51,131 bases of DNA from Planctomycetota bacterium (GTDB lineage: Bacteria; Planctomycetota; Phycisphaerae; Sedimentisphaerales; Anaerohalosphaeraceae), in NCBI GenBank assembly GCA_013349435.1, contig DUZQ01000011.1, positions 1 through 51,131 on the forward strand, written 5' to 3'. Below the pieces are notes generated by a model. The model saw only the letters and a program-made list of their open reading frames with translations. It was not told the DNA's origin and did not search any database. The position numbers and the translations under genes are program-made. Positions 33,301 through 41,696 of this stretch are shown here, one piece after another (within the stretch, counting starts at the first letter, position 1; each line of letters starts with the position of its first letter).

Positions 33301-33913
33301 CGTCGATGCCATAAAAGAGCAGGCCGACCTCGAGGAGCGATACGAATTCTTATCGGTTCAGACCGAGGACCTGACCAGAAGCAAGAGCCGGCTTGAGCAG
33401 TTAATCAGCAGGATTAACAAAGAGAGCCGGGAAAAATTCCAGGCGACGTTTGACGAGGTAAGAAAGAATTTCCAAGAGATGTTCCGCAAACTTTTCGGGG
33501 GAGGCAAAGCGGACATTTTCCTGGAGGATCCCTATGACATCCTTGAGTGTGGTATCGAGATAATTGCCAGACCCCCGGGCAAGGAGACCAGAAGTATCAG
33601 CCTTTTGAGCGGTGGTGAAAAGAGCCTGACGGCATTAGCCCTGCTGTTTGCGATATTCAAGAGCAGGCCGTCGCCGTTTTGCTTTCTTGACGAGGTCGAT
33701 GCGGCCCTTGATGAGGCTAATATTGAAAGATTTAACATGATAGTTCAGGAATTCCAGAAAACCTCGCAATTCATTATCATCACCCACTCCAAGCGCACAA
33801 TGAGCATTGTGGACGTGCTTTTCGGCATAACGATGCAAACTCAGGGCGTCAGCAAGAGGATAAGCGTAACATTCGACGAAGCAGAGACGGACGCGGACCT
33901 GGCTGTGGCGTAA
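30335..33913 (+). CDS. smc: chromosome segregation protein SMC
   Basis: Walker A GPNGCGKS (31-38) opens an N-terminal head. Long coiled coils flank a hinge (VADVISAEAGYATAIEAALEG to GRAGGLISRKSRLSQL, about residues 530-690). The C-terminal head has the signature LLSGGEKSLTALALLFA and Walker B FCFLDEVDAALDEAN. SMC dimers with ScpA/ScpB fold and separate chromosomes. Length (1192 aa) is normal. I chose the ATG at 30335 (GAGAGG upstream) over the TTG two codons earlier. scpA and scpB are not beside it. Confidence 0.95.
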   Translation: MRLEKIVLNGFKSFADKTEFNFNRGITAIVGPNGCGKSNVVDAVKWVLGDQSPRSLRSGQMSDVIFGGSSSRKPSGMAQVSLHFLDAAGLGIEQEEVEISRRLYRSGQSEYLINNKPCRLRDIRELFMDTGVGVSAYSIIEQGQIGRLLQASNVDRRVIFEEAAGISKYKTHKKEALRKLERTEQNMLRVADILTEVQKQLRSIKYQAGKARNYLQYTEKLKELQVNYSLSQYHKIVTESNAKKKALSELEERFSSVAAQIARNDADLSRVGKSIIESEGEINRLDNRLVTTRSNIEQQLEHIRFLKKRSEELRQRKSTAAEQIRNQTAQRSRLNEELTGCKERLEENQEVFTQKKRRISELEEAINDTVGRCVSIEADLEDEKSGIIDIVRRTAQLHNEIQSINVYRSTLNGQKDRLSGRANETQLQLTELLTQKAQLEARFDDICNVMAELQESLGSKRSEMKDINSGREEISRQLADAKQTHSGLSSEFNLLSSMEAERQGLSKSVKQILQAKLNGCSGKHDYIEGIVADVISAEAGYATAIEAALEGKADALVINNTAEFLADDRIREELDSRVTLIFTDRIEPFADTEDFSANPSVIGRAVEFVRYQGNSARLAWQLLGHTIIVDSMDSAIELSHRLGPKYSFVTVEGEVLEAGRFMRVGPVGRAGGLISRKSRLSQLTGELAETKQQIVRLEEELERKSRQNEHLAKLCQNLRTSVYEASTEKVDIESRQRLIEQDIKRLSEEQPVITGEIEMLQRQLGESVQTEYDTKQKLTELEAINTDRTRHIEELEKHLSDNKAVVETKTSQLTDLKIYLGQIGEQQNSIKQQMTSLQSQLERGRGVLESAKAELSECAGQIGKNDEDILSSESKISELFMEKEKAQRMSTQMHEKVSDLLAEQKKTEELLREKRSAQSGIEQQMHDVELELTQLAVKNEDLTERVAEELQIDLMQAYEGFAAEEVDWDRIRTEIAELRGKIERLGNVNVDAIKEQADLEERYEFLSVQTEDLTRSKSRLEQLISRINKESREKFQATFDEVRKNFQEMFRKLFGGGKADIFLEDPYDILECGIEIIARPPGKETRSISLLSGGEKSLTALALLFAIFKSRPSPFCFLDEVDAALDEANIERFNMIVQEFQKTSQFIIITHSKRTMSIVDVLFGITMQTQGVSKRISVTFDEAETDADLAVA

Positions 33914-34029
33914 TTGTTCCAAATTTAACCGGTGCTTGAAAAAATCCGGCCCACCTGCTAAAATCTCCGGCCTGAATGATTTGGGCTTTAAAAATTCAAA
34001 ATTAGACCTTGTATTGAAGAAATTGTGTG

Positions 34030-35292
34030 ATGAGCGAACATATTGACAAGCGGATTCTCGACAACGGCATGGTGGTACTCGCTGAGCCGATAGCCAATAT
34101 CGGCTCGGCTGCATTTACGTTTCTTGTTCCGAGCGGGGCGGCGACTCTGCCGGACGGTTGTTGCGGTGCGGGGACGGTAATCACGGACTGGCTGTTTCGC
34201 GGCGCAGGAGCCAGGAACAGCCGGGAATTGAAAGATGCTCTTGACGGTCTTGGTATTCACCGCGCCGGTTCGGTAACCAGCAGCCATATTTCATTAGGTG
34301 CGGCTCTTGAGGCAAGTAATCTGTGCGGGGCGCTGGAGTTGTATTCTGATGTCATATTAAGCCCGATGTTAGAGGCGGAGCAGTTCGATTTGTCGCGGCA
34401 ATTAGCGCTTCAGGGTTTGATGGGCCTGGACGATGACCCCCGTCAAAAGGTAATGCTGGAGCTTTATGAGAAGTTTTATCCGGATCCGTTAGGCAGGTCA
34501 CCGATGGGAAAGTCGGACGAGCTTGAGAAGCTCGGAGCTGCGGAGACTGCCGAGATTGTGAAATCAAACTTTTATCTTCCCGATACAATCCTGGCAATAG
34601 CAGGTAAATATGATTTTGACAGGGTTTGCAGTCAGCTTGAGAAACAGTTCTCCGTAACTCGGCCCCGGACTGACAGGCAGATTAAGCCGGGCGAACGGTG
34701 CGGGGGATACACGCACTATAAGCATGACGGTGCCCAGGTTCATATCGGTCTGATGACACCGACGGTTACTATTGCAAGCGCCGATTACTACAACGCTATG
34801 GCGGCGGTTTCGGTCCTTTCAGGGGGGATGAGCGGCAGGCTTTTTACGGAGGTGCGTGAAAAGAGGGGTTTGTGTTATGCGGTGGGCGCCCGTTATAACG
34901 CGCTGAAGGAATATGCGGGCATCAGTTGTTATGCAGGCACGACACCGGAGAAGGCTCAGGAGACTCTGGATGTAATAAAAGGTGAGTTCAACAGGCTTTT
35001 TGAAGGTATAAGCGCCGATGAGATGCAACGTGCAAAGGTGGGGCTCAAAAGCACGTTAATAATGCAAAGTGAGTCGAGCAGTGCCCGGGCGGGGGGGATA
35101 GCGAGCGATTATTACCTTTTGGGCAGGGTCAGGCCGCTTGACCAGATAAAGAGCAAAATCGATGCAACCGGTGTCGATTCGGTGCTGGGCTTCCTTGAGA
35201 AGAACAAATTCACGGACTATACGGTCGTAACCATCGGTCCGAAGCAGGTTGAGCATAATCAGGACCCGGACTGGGGTGAAGGAACAAGATGA
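34030..35292 (+). CDS. M16-family peptidase homologue without the zinc motif
   Basis: The fold is that of a pitrilysin/M16 peptidase: N-terminal ILDNGMVVLAEP, then the position where HxxEH should be reads TDWLFRGAGARN. The second half ends with EVREKRGLCYAVGARYNALKEYAGISCYAGTTPEKAQETLDVI, which is well conserved. Without the two His and Glu it cannot bind catalytic zinc. The stop overlaps the start of an active M16 gene (ATGA). Bacterial M16 subunits often work as an active/inactive pair, so a heterodimer is likely. Confidence 0.88.
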   Translation: MSEHIDKRILDNGMVVLAEPIANIGSAAFTFLVPSGAATLPDGCCGAGTVITDWLFRGAGARNSRELKDALDGLGIHRAGSVTSSHISLGAALEASNLCGALELYSDVILSPMLEAEQFDLSRQLALQGLMGLDDDPRQKVMLELYEKFYPDPLGRSPMGKSDELEKLGAAETAEIVKSNFYLPDTILAIAGKYDFDRVCSQLEKQFSVTRPRTDRQIKPGERCGGYTHYKHDGAQVHIGLMTPTVTIASADYYNAMAAVSVLSGGMSGRLFTEVREKRGLCYAVGARYNALKEYAGISCYAGTTPEKAQETLDVIKGEFNRLFEGISADEMQRAKVGLKSTLIMQSESSSARAGGIASDYYLLGRVRPLDQIKSKIDATGVDSVLGFLEKNKFTDYTVVTIGPKQVEHNQDPDWGEGTR

Positions 35293-36521
35293 GTAATATG
35301 GAATTCAAGCATACACAACTGGATAACGGGCTGACTGTTGTCGGCGAGATAAACACGGCGGCGCAGTCGGCGGCGGTTGGTTTTTTCGTAAGGACAGGCT
35401 CGCGAGATGAGACCAGCGAGGTCAGCGGGGTTTCTCACTTCCTTGAACACATGATGTTTAAGGGCACGGACAACCTCAGTGCCGCAGAGGTGAACGAGGC
35501 GTTCGACCGGCTGGGGGCCAAGTACAACGCTTTTACAAGTGAGGAGAACACGGTTTATTACGCAGCGGTCCTGCCGGAGTACCTGCTTGCGGTAACCGAG
35601 CTTTGGAGCCGGTTGATGAGGCCCTCGCTGCGGCGACAGGATTTTGACATCGAGAAGAACGTCATAAAAGAAGAAATAGCGATGTATAAGGACCTGCCTC
35701 AGTTTGACGTAATGGACAGGTGCAAGACACTTCATTTCAAAGACCATCCCTGCGGACATACCGTCCTGGGTACCGAAGAAAGCATAACAGCCCTGACGGC
35801 CGAGCGGATGCGTAATTACTTTTCCAACCGTTACGCCCCGAACAATATGGTTCTGGCGTGCTGCGGCAATTTTGATTTCGATTCGATATGCTCGCTGGCC
35901 GAGGCCCAATGCGGCAAATGGAAACCGAGCGATGTTTCAAGGGAACTGGCGTTTTACACCGGCAGTAAAGATAAACAGCGCATCGAAAAGCCAAACCTTG
36001 TGCGAGAACATATCTGCCTTGTCAGTCCTGCTGTGCCGATGCAGGACGAAAGGAGATTTGCCGCTTCACTGCTGGCGATGATAATAGGCGATAGTTCCGG
36101 CTCACGTTATTTCTGGCAACTCGTGGAGCCTGCAATAGCGGAAGTAGCGGCGATGCAGTATGAATCGATGGACGGTGTCGGGGCATTATACAGCTATATT
36201 CGCTGCGGCGGTGAGAATGTATCGCAGGTGGCCCGGATACTGGGCGGCATATTCGAGGATTTGAGAAAAAGGGGCGTTAGCGAAGACGAGTTGCAAAAGG
36301 CACGGAATAAGGTTCTAAGCGCGCTTACTATTAAGTGTGAACAGCCGATGGGCCGACTGACAAACCTGGGATTCAACTGGGTTTATCTGCAGCGGTATCG
36401 CAGTATGGCAGACGATGTGGCGGCGGTAAAGGCGGTTACGCCGACCGATGTTAATGCCATTGTCGCCGAGTTTAATCCGGGAGATTTCACGCAGCTTAGC
36501 CTGGGGCCCAGCCGGGATTAG
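35289..36521 (+). CDS. M16-family zinc peptidase, active subunit
   Basis: The inverted zinc motif HFLEH (H50, E53, H54) lies in GVSHFLEHMMFKGT. It is followed by the ENTVYYAAVLPEY stretch and the downstream Glu-containing VIKEEIAMYKD. The C-terminal half has GDSSGSRYFWQLVEPAIAEVA and AYSYIR-type blocks of the second M16 domain. The enzyme should degrade short or unfolded peptides. It overlaps the inactive homologue by four bases and lies just upstream of the Ala/Lys/Glu repeat protein. Length (410 aa) is normal for the two-domain bacterial form. Confidence 0.92.
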   Translation: MSNMEFKHTQLDNGLTVVGEINTAAQSAAVGFFVRTGSRDETSEVSGVSHFLEHMMFKGTDNLSAAEVNEAFDRLGAKYNAFTSEENTVYYAAVLPEYLLAVTELWSRLMRPSLRRQDFDIEKNVIKEEIAMYKDLPQFDVMDRCKTLHFKDHPCGHTVLGTEESITALTAERMRNYFSNRYAPNNMVLACCGNFDFDSICSLAEAQCGKWKPSDVSRELAFYTGSKDKQRIEKPNLVREHICLVSPAVPMQDERRFAASLLAMIIGDSSGSRYFWQLVEPAIAEVAAMQYESMDGVGALYSYIRCGGENVSQVARILGGIFEDLRKRGVSEDELQKARNKVLSALTIKCEQPMGRLTNLGFNWVYLQRYRSMADDVAAVKAVTPTDVNAIVAEFNPGDFTQLSLGPSRD

Positions 36522-36574
36522 ACTTGACTAATTCGGTGCATTTTGTGTAAACTTGGGTTTGGCAGGAGGTTGCA

Positions 36575-38125
36575 GTGGAAAAGAACCAGGAAACACAAGT
36601 TCAAATCGATGCCGATATCCTTCGGTGCAGGGCCGATATACTTCGTGCACGCAAGGTAGTGGCCGAGGCATTGAAGCAGGAATCTTCCGATAATGGCTCC
36701 AAGCCCCCAAAGAACCAAGTAATACCTACCGAAAAAGGTTCTGCTCAAATGGTACAGGACTCGCAAGCACTACCCGAAGCCAAGTCCAAAGAGCCGGTCA
36801 AAAGCGAACCCGAACTGAATCACGGGGAAAAGGAGGCGCAGGCCGCAGTCGAACTATCTCAGGAACAGGCCAAACCCGACCGACAGGCAAATACCGCAGC
36901 CGAAAAGGCTCAGCAGCAAGCCAGAGCAGCAAGAGAAAAGGCTGAGCAGGAGGCCAAAGCCCGTGCCGAGGCCGAAGAAAAGGTCAATGCCGAGCAAGAC
37001 CTTAAAACTGCGGCCCAAAAGGCACAGCAGGAGGCCCGGGCAGCCAGAGAAAAAGCCCAACAGGAGGCAAAAGCCGCCGTTGAAAAGGCTGAGCAGGAGG
37101 CAAAAGCCCGTACCGAGGCTGAAGAAAAGGCAAGGTCGGAGGCCGCCGCCCGCGAAAAAGCCGAGGCCCAGGCAAAAGCCGCCGTTGAAAAGGCCGAGCA
37201 GGAGGCAAAAGCCCGTACCGAGGCCGAAGAAAAGGCAAAATCGGAGGCCGCCGCCCGTGTAAAAGCCCAGGCCCAGGCAAAAGCCGCCATTGAAAAGGCT
37301 GAGCAGGAGGCAAAAGCCCGGACAGAGGCCGAAGAAAAGGCAAAATCGGAGGCCGCCGTTCGCGCTAAGGCCCAGGCCCAGGCAAAAGCCGCCATTGAAA
37401 AGGCTGAGCAGGAGGCAAAAGCCCGGACCGAGGCCGAAGAAAAGGCAAAATCGGAGGCCGCCGCCCGTGTAAAAGCCCAGGCCCAGGCAAAAGCCGCCGC
37501 TGAAAAAGCCGAGCGTGAGACAAAAGCCCGTACCGAGGCCGAAGAAAAGGCAAAATCGGAGGCCGCCGCCCGTGTAAAAGCCCAGGCCCAGGCAAAAGCC
37601 GCCGCTGAAAAAGCCGGTGCAAAAACCGAACTTGAGGAGGTGGTAGCGGAACAGGGCCGGGCGGATAAAAATGTTATTGATATCGAAGACTTAGAGGATT
37701 TAACGCAGACGTCGGCAACTGAGGATGAGACTGAAAAAACCGAAGCTGCGGGTGTTACCTTACAGGGCGGCACAGATAACAAAGCCGAGAAAGAGATTCC
37801 GCGGTTTAATCTTGCCCAGCAGATTCTTGCCGAACAGCGCAGGATTGCTTCCGGGCGGAGGTCTAAATCCACCGAGCCAGGCAGGGGCACCAGCATAAGA
37901 CCTGCAATTGGTACTATCGGCAGGATTATCCGTGAGGCTAAAAAAGCACCGGTCGGTGATAATGAAGCAGTCGAATCGGGACTTCATTTGAGTTTTGGGG
38001 TCTATGGAGTTATTGACGGTTTTGACAATCTCAAGCCGACACAGCAGCAAGTCGTTGCAGACATAGTAACATCGGACATATCAAGGCTCTGCGTCGATGA
38101 TGAACGGAGGCGTGATGGCCTGTGA
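36575..38125 (+). CDS. TolA-like Ala/Lys/Glu-rich repeat protein of unknown function
   Basis: GTG start with AGGAGG 8 bases upstream. Residues about 60-365 are a long Ala/Lys/Glu/Arg/Gln-rich helical stretch with a 35-residue tandem repeat (for example EKAEQEAKARTEAEEKAKSE). The tail is less repetitive: IPRFNLAQQILAEQRRIASGRR, and FDNLKPTQQQVVADIVTSDISRLC. No signal peptide or membrane helix is seen. Such helices also occur in TolA, where they span the periplasm, but that is only a composition match. Its last codons overlap the start of the next gene (38115), so the two are coupled. Confidence 0.8.
   Translation: MEKNQETQVQIDADILRCRADILRARKVVAEALKQESSDNGSKPPKNQVIPTEKGSAQMVQDSQALPEAKSKEPVKSEPELNHGEKEAQAAVELSQEQAKPDRQANTAAEKAQQQARAAREKAEQEAKARAEAEEKVNAEQDLKTAAQKAQQEARAAREKAQQEAKAAVEKAEQEAKARTEAEEKARSEAAAREKAEAQAKAAVEKAEQEAKARTEAEEKAKSEAAARVKAQAQAKAAIEKAEQEAKARTEAEEKAKSEAAVRAKAQAQAKAAIEKAEQEAKARTEAEEKAKSEAAARVKAQAQAKAAAEKAERETKARTEAEEKAKSEAAARVKAQAQAKAAAEKAGAKTELEEVVAEQGRADKNVIDIEDLEDLTQTSATEDETEKTEAAGVTLQGGTDNKAEKEIPRFNLAQQILAEQRRIASGRRSKSTEPGRGTSIRPAIGTIGRIIREAKKAPVGDNEAVESGLHLSFGVYGVIDGFDNLKPTQQQVVADIVTSDISRLCVDDERRRDGL
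37073..37615 (+). repeat. 105-bp in-gene tandem repeat, five full copies plus a partial sixth
   Basis: Units start at 37073, 37178, 37283, 37388 and 37493, with a partial sixth from 37598. Each begins GCCGCC followed by [GA]TTGAAAAGGC or a close variant and encodes the 35-residue helical repeat. Copies are nearly identical, so array length probably varies between strains. Confidence 0.85.
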
Positions 38126-38885
38126 GGCTACTTCAATAATTAAGCATGGATTTTATATTTTACAGGCTGTATCGCCGAATCGAATAGTAGAACTTTTGAT
38201 TGAGCATTGGGCGTTAATCACGATTGGCGGCGCCGGTGTTATTGTTATCCTTGTTTTTGGTCTTTTGCTGTGGAAGCTCAGGTCCAAAAAGGCTGTCGCA
38301 AAACCCCAGTCAGCCGGAGCCGGTGACCAGGACGTTCGTGAGCGTATATCCAGCGGCGATTATCAATTAATAACAGACAGGATACTTCAGGTCGGCGGCA
38401 AGTACAAGAGCATATTGTTCGCGGCGGCCGGCCTTAACAGCCTTCCGATAACTATTCCGGTTAACGTCGCGATACAAATAGCCCAGCGAAAGAAGCGATG
38501 CCTGTTAATCGACCTCGACCTGAAGCGTGATGCGGCGGCCAAAGCATTTAACATTTCCGACAAGATGGACCCGAAAGATTTACGGCCGAAGCCCTACAAG
38601 ACACCCTTTGAGGGTTTGTTGCTTTGGCCCGGCCGTAATTTTACCATGATAAAGCAAATGAACATCAAGGCCTTAGTGGATGCGGCGACGGAGAAGTTCG
38701 ATTTGGTTCTGGTTAATGCACCGTATCTTGACAGCAGTCCGGATCGGGCGCAAATAGCCTCTGCGGCACACTGCAGCATCCTTTTCACACAAAGCCCGGC
38801 GCAGGCGGGCCGATTAGCCGCGCTGATGCAGGCATCGCAATGCAAGCTGATTGGCAATATCCAGGTTAACGCCGAGAAGCAATAA
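38115..38885 (+). CDS. CpsD/CapB-like membrane protein with degenerate Walker A
   Basis: A membrane helix (ALITIGGAGVIVILVFGLLLW, about residues 31-51 from the chosen ATG) precedes a ParA/tyrosine-kinase-type domain. SILFAAAGLNSLPITIPVNV stands where ILVTSAxPGEGKST should be, so the Walker A Gly-Lys-Ser/Thr is gone. RCLLIDLDLKRDAAAKAFNI matches Walker A'. LVLVNAPYLDSSPDRA matches Walker B. Active relatives regulate polysaccharide chain length. This version is probably inactive or a scaffold. The ATG at 38115 has GGAGG upstream and lies inside the end of the repeat-protein gene. Confidence 0.75.
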   Translation: MACEATSIIKHGFYILQAVSPNRIVELLIEHWALITIGGAGVIVILVFGLLLWKLRSKKAVAKPQSAGAGDQDVRERISSGDYQLITDRILQVGGKYKSILFAAAGLNSLPITIPVNVAIQIAQRKKRCLLIDLDLKRDAAAKAFNISDKMDPKDLRPKPYKTPFEGLLLWPGRNFTMIKQMNIKALVDAATEKFDLVLVNAPYLDSSPDRAQIASAAHCSILFTQSPAQAGRLAALMQASQCKLIGNIQVNAEKQ

Positions 38886-38992
38886 AATATTAAACAAAAG
38901 CACTTGCAACAAAGATAGTCAGACAATAAAATGCCTCGTTTGTTCATTAACCGGCGTATGAGAATCGGATATATGATAAAAGGTCAAATTCA

Positions 38993-39451
38993 ATGGTATT
39001 AACGCAGATACTCCAACCAACATGTATCAAGGCGCCCCTGAACGGCAAAGACAAGGATTCGGTGATAACCGAGTTAGTTGACCTTCTGGCCGGGAATAAC
39101 CTTCTTGTTGACAGGGACGTTGTGCTTGAATCGGTCTTCGCCCGTGAACAGACCCGGAGTACGGGGATAGGCGCGGGCATCGCCATTCCGCACGGCAAAT
39201 GCAATGGTGTCAACGAGCTGGTTATGGCGGTGGGTATCGCAGCCGAGCCGGTCAACTTCGACAGTATCGACCAAAAGCCGGTGTCAATCGTGGTACTTTT
39301 AGTCTCCCCTGTGGACCGCACAGGCCCACACATTCAGGCACTGGCCCGCATCAGCCGGCTTATGTTAGACGATGAGTTCAAGACAAAACTTGAAAATGCG
39401 ACTTCACCCGAAGATGCGTATCAACTCATAAGCATCAAGGAAAACGGATAA
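38993..39451 (+). CDS. PTS EIIA domain protein (fructose/nitrogen family)
   Basis: The protein is a single EIIA domain: SVITELVDLLAGNNLL, REQTRSTGIGAGIAIPHGK with the phosphorylatable H67, and SPVDRTGPHIQALARISRLM. The 152-aa length fits PtsN (EIIA-Ntr) or a free fructose-type EIIA. It receives phosphate from HPr or NPr and usually acts as a regulator, for example of potassium transport or nitrogen response. No EIIB or EIIC permease, HPr or EI gene is in the window, which favours a regulatory role over sugar uptake. It ends the plus-strand run that starts at about 28.2 kb. Confidence 0.9.
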   Translation: MVLTQILQPTCIKAPLNGKDKDSVITELVDLLAGNNLLVDRDVVLESVFAREQTRSTGIGAGIAIPHGKCNGVNELVMAVGIAAEPVNFDSIDQKPVSIVVLLVSPVDRTGPHIQALARISRLMLDDEFKTKLENATSPEDAYQLISIKENG

Positions 39452-39590
39452 AACCTTAGTCGGAATATTCCACCGAACGCTCCCTAATTACACCGGTGCA
39501 TAATCTGTATCAATGGTTCAGCCTGCTTTTTCTTTATATTCACGAAAAATTTGCTACTGTAAAGTTGTTTCTGCAATTTCAGGTCAACAA

Positions 39591-39640
39591 TGTGTATCCG
39601 GGTGGAGGCGAGCGTAGCGAGCCGGAACCCGGATACACAC
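39591..39640. repeat. 50-bp hairpin repeat
   Basis: TGTGTATCCGGGT (39591-39603) and ACCCGGATACACA (39627-39639) pair perfectly. The interior GAGGCGAGCGTAGCGAGCC is itself nearly palindromic. It may act as a terminator for the PTS gene. Its palindromic build resembles the other intergenic repeats. Confidence 0.65.
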
Positions 39641-39717
39641 AAAATCTTCGCCTGAATTGGCCGGCCTGTCCCGTTCTCCTGTAAAGGTTTATCAAAACTT
39701 TAATTAGGAGAAACACG

Positions 39718-39876
39718 ATGACCCGCCACAAAAATGGTAACACAATTGAGGACGTAATGGAACTGTTAATTGAAAATGGCTTTGACGGATTTGCCCATGT
39801 TCTGCGAATCCTGCTCAATGAGGATATAAAATTATCGAGCTTTCACAACCTCATTAAAAACAAGATGTTATACTAA
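39718..39876 (+). pseudogene. IS256-family transposase N-terminal remnant
   Basis: An AGGAG ribosome-binding site and ATG start a 52-codon frame with DVMELLIENGFDGFAHVLRILLNE, the typical opening of IS256-type transposases. After about 35 residues it leaves the family and stops. The DDE catalytic parts and a right end are missing, so it is a remnant. Confidence 0.6.
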
Positions 39877-40011
39877 AATCGCCTCAAATTATTTCAAAAA
39901 TACTAAAAGGAGCTAATATTATCGAACTCTAAGCCTGACAACGTAACTTCTTATGCAAATTCAGGTTAAGATTTATAAGAAGTGCCTGAAAAGAATCAAC
40001 CTTTTTGAAAT

Positions 40012-40085
40012 TACGCCCGGCAGGATTCGAACCTGCGACCCCTGGTTTAGGAAACCAGTGCTCTATCCTACTGAGCTACGGGCGC
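40012..40085 (-). tRNA. tRNA-Arg (CCT)
   Basis: On the minus strand, GCGCCCG pairs with CGGGCGT as acceptor with a G1-U72 wobble. The D-arm is TAGCTCAGTAGGATAGAGC. The anticodon stem ACTGG/CCAGG holds loop TTTCCTAA with anticodon CCT. The T-arm is GCAGGTTCGAATCCTGC. CCA is not encoded. Confidence 0.95.
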
Positions 40086-40169
40086 TAAAATATATCGAGG
40101 CGGCCGGCCGGCATCTTCGCCGGAAAAGAATCAATCTCGGTCCTCGGCAACTATGATAGACTGTTTTTT

Positions 40170-40358
40170 TCAGCCGGTCAAGTTGCAAAGATAGTTCTGA
40201 GTCCGGGTGATTTGTTGGTCGGACCAATCCCCATGAAGTTGATGGAGCCAGGCCGATTTTAGTTCTCTTGCCGAGTAGTAAAGTCTCATCGCAAGGTCCA
40301 ACTTTTGTTGTGGTATCATTTGCCTTAAAATCTCGTCCTGTAATTTTTGTTGTGTCAT
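40170..40358 (-). CDS. small hypothetical protein (62 aa)
   Basis: From the inner ATG the protein reads MTQQKLQDEILRQMIPQQKL, then DLAMRLYYSARELKSAWLHQ. It is a compact helical sequence with DWSDQQITRTQNYL at its end. Many bacterial genomes have similar short proteins with an unknown role, so I consider it real but unassigned. No strong ribosome-binding site is seen. It lies between tRNA-Arg and the corrinoid-protein gene. Confidence 0.4.
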   Translation of the reverse strand: MTQQKLQDEILRQMIPQQKLDLAMRLYYSARELKSAWLHQLHGDWSDQQITRTQNYLCNLTG

Positions 40359-40634
40359 AGCCCAAGTCTCGAATTTTCTTGAATTACACAATATCTAATG
40401 CAACACATCAACCCTATTTAAGGAAGATTGTTGCCGGTTTTCCCGGCGGGTGCATTCTCACACCTGTCATTTCCGCCGAAGTGCCGAATCCAGCCTCTTA
40501 ATAACAGTGTTAATCTGTGTAAAGCCGTATCTTAAAAAAAAGCTTGATTCGTGGGTCTAACAATGTTAAAAGACAGGTTTTGGTGTAATAGAAATAAACG
40601 ATTTTGATTTGTTTTGATTATTAGGTGGTTAAAA

Positions 40635-41258
40635 ATGGTGGATTTGCAGGTTTTGGCTCAAGCGGTTATAGGCGGTAACGAAAAGGCGGTGGCTCTTACA
40701 AAGGCCGCTCTTGATGAAGGTGTTGCACCGGAGAAAGTACTTGAAGAGGGCTTGATTGCCGGCATGAATGTCGTCGGCGAGCGTTTCAAGGCGGGTGAGT
40801 TTTACATTCCCGAAGTGCTTATCGCCGCCCGCGCGATGAAGATGGCGATGCAGATACTTGAGCCGAAGCTGGCCGAGGCGGGTGTTGACCCGGTGGGCAA
40901 AGCCGTGATGGGAACCGTTAAGGGTGATTTGCACGATATAGGAAAGAACCTGGTTGTAATGATGCTCAAGGGTGCAGGCTTTGAGGTGGCCGACGCCGGC
41001 ACAGATGTTTCAGCCGAGGATTTTGTGGAAACGGTAAAGAAAAGCGGTGCTCAAATTGTCGGTTTAAGCGCGCTTTTGACCACGACTATGCCGATGATGC
41101 ATACGACCGTACAGGCCCTTAAAAACGACGGCGCCGATGTAAAAATTATGGTAGGCGGCGCACCGGTAACGCAAAGCTTCGCCGACAAAATCGGTGCCGA
41201 CGGCTACGCACCGGACGCTGCAAGTGCAGTGGACCTCGCAAAATCGTTAATTGCCTGA
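40635..41258 (+). CDS. corrinoid (B12-binding) protein of a methyltransferase system
   Basis: A helical N-terminal MetH-cap-like domain (residues 1-85, VLEEGLIAGMNVVGERFKAGEFYIPEV) is followed by a B12-binding Rossmann-type domain. That domain carries GTVKGDLHDIGKNLV (93-107), whose DLHDIG includes the cobalt-ligand H100. GLSALLTTTMPMM and the IMVGGAPV loop also match. Family members (MtbC-, MttC- or MtaC-like) carry methyl groups between a substrate methyltransferase and a second methyltransferase. Neither partner is adjacent, so the substrate is unknown. AGGTGG lies 7 bases before the ATG at 40635; the upstream in-frame TTG is less likely. Confidence 0.9.
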   Translation: MVDLQVLAQAVIGGNEKAVALTKAALDEGVAPEKVLEEGLIAGMNVVGERFKAGEFYIPEVLIAARAMKMAMQILEPKLAEAGVDPVGKAVMGTVKGDLHDIGKNLVVMMLKGAGFEVADAGTDVSAEDFVETVKKSGAQIVGLSALLTTTMPMMHTTVQALKNDGADVKIMVGGAPVTQSFADKIGADGYAPDAASAVDLAKSLIA

Positions 41259-41665
41259 GAAACATCCTTGGTGGATATGAAAATATAATCACAACCCGGC
41301 AGCCGCCGCCGGCTTGCTGCCGTCGGCACAATCGTCTCTTGCCATAGCCGCTTTGGGTGCAGGATAAAACTCCACTATCTACATCAAACGTTTCTTTTGT
41401 GTTTTCCGCCGGTCGCTGCTGTGGCCTCAAGAACGGTGTGAAAAATTTTTTTACTCAGCCCGATAAAATCCCCTGCCAATTCATAAGAAATGTATTAATT
41501 ACCTACCCGGCCCCTGTTCGGGCCTTTTGGTTGAATTCAACAGGCCTTTGTGGTATAATATTGACATCAATTCGAGATGGGGGAGGGTACGGTGATATTC
41601 TTGCAGTGAACTTTCAAACAAGGCATTGTGTGCCGTTATGTATTGTTTAAGAGGTGTGTGTGAAA

Positions 41666-41696
41666 GGGTATCCTGACGCGATAAGATGCGTTTGAG
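41666..41696 (+). other. copy A of a 31-nt repeated, RNA-like motif
   Basis: GGGTATCCTGACGCGATAAG runs on into ATGCGTTTGAG and lines up with copy B at 42487-42517 at roughly 25 of 31 positions. It is followed by a small hairpin GAGCCGAAGGCTC. The gap 41259-41953 has no other convincing gene. Confidence 0.45.

Noticed and set aside
36910..37896. 328-codon minus-strand frame opposite the Ala/Lys/Glu repeat gene
   Set aside because: Its Ala/Phe/Ser composition is the shadow of the repetitive plus-strand gene.
41357..41650. 97-codon plus-strand frame between the corrinoid gene and the secreted-protein gene
   Set aside because: No ribosome-binding site, odd composition, and no recognisable domain.
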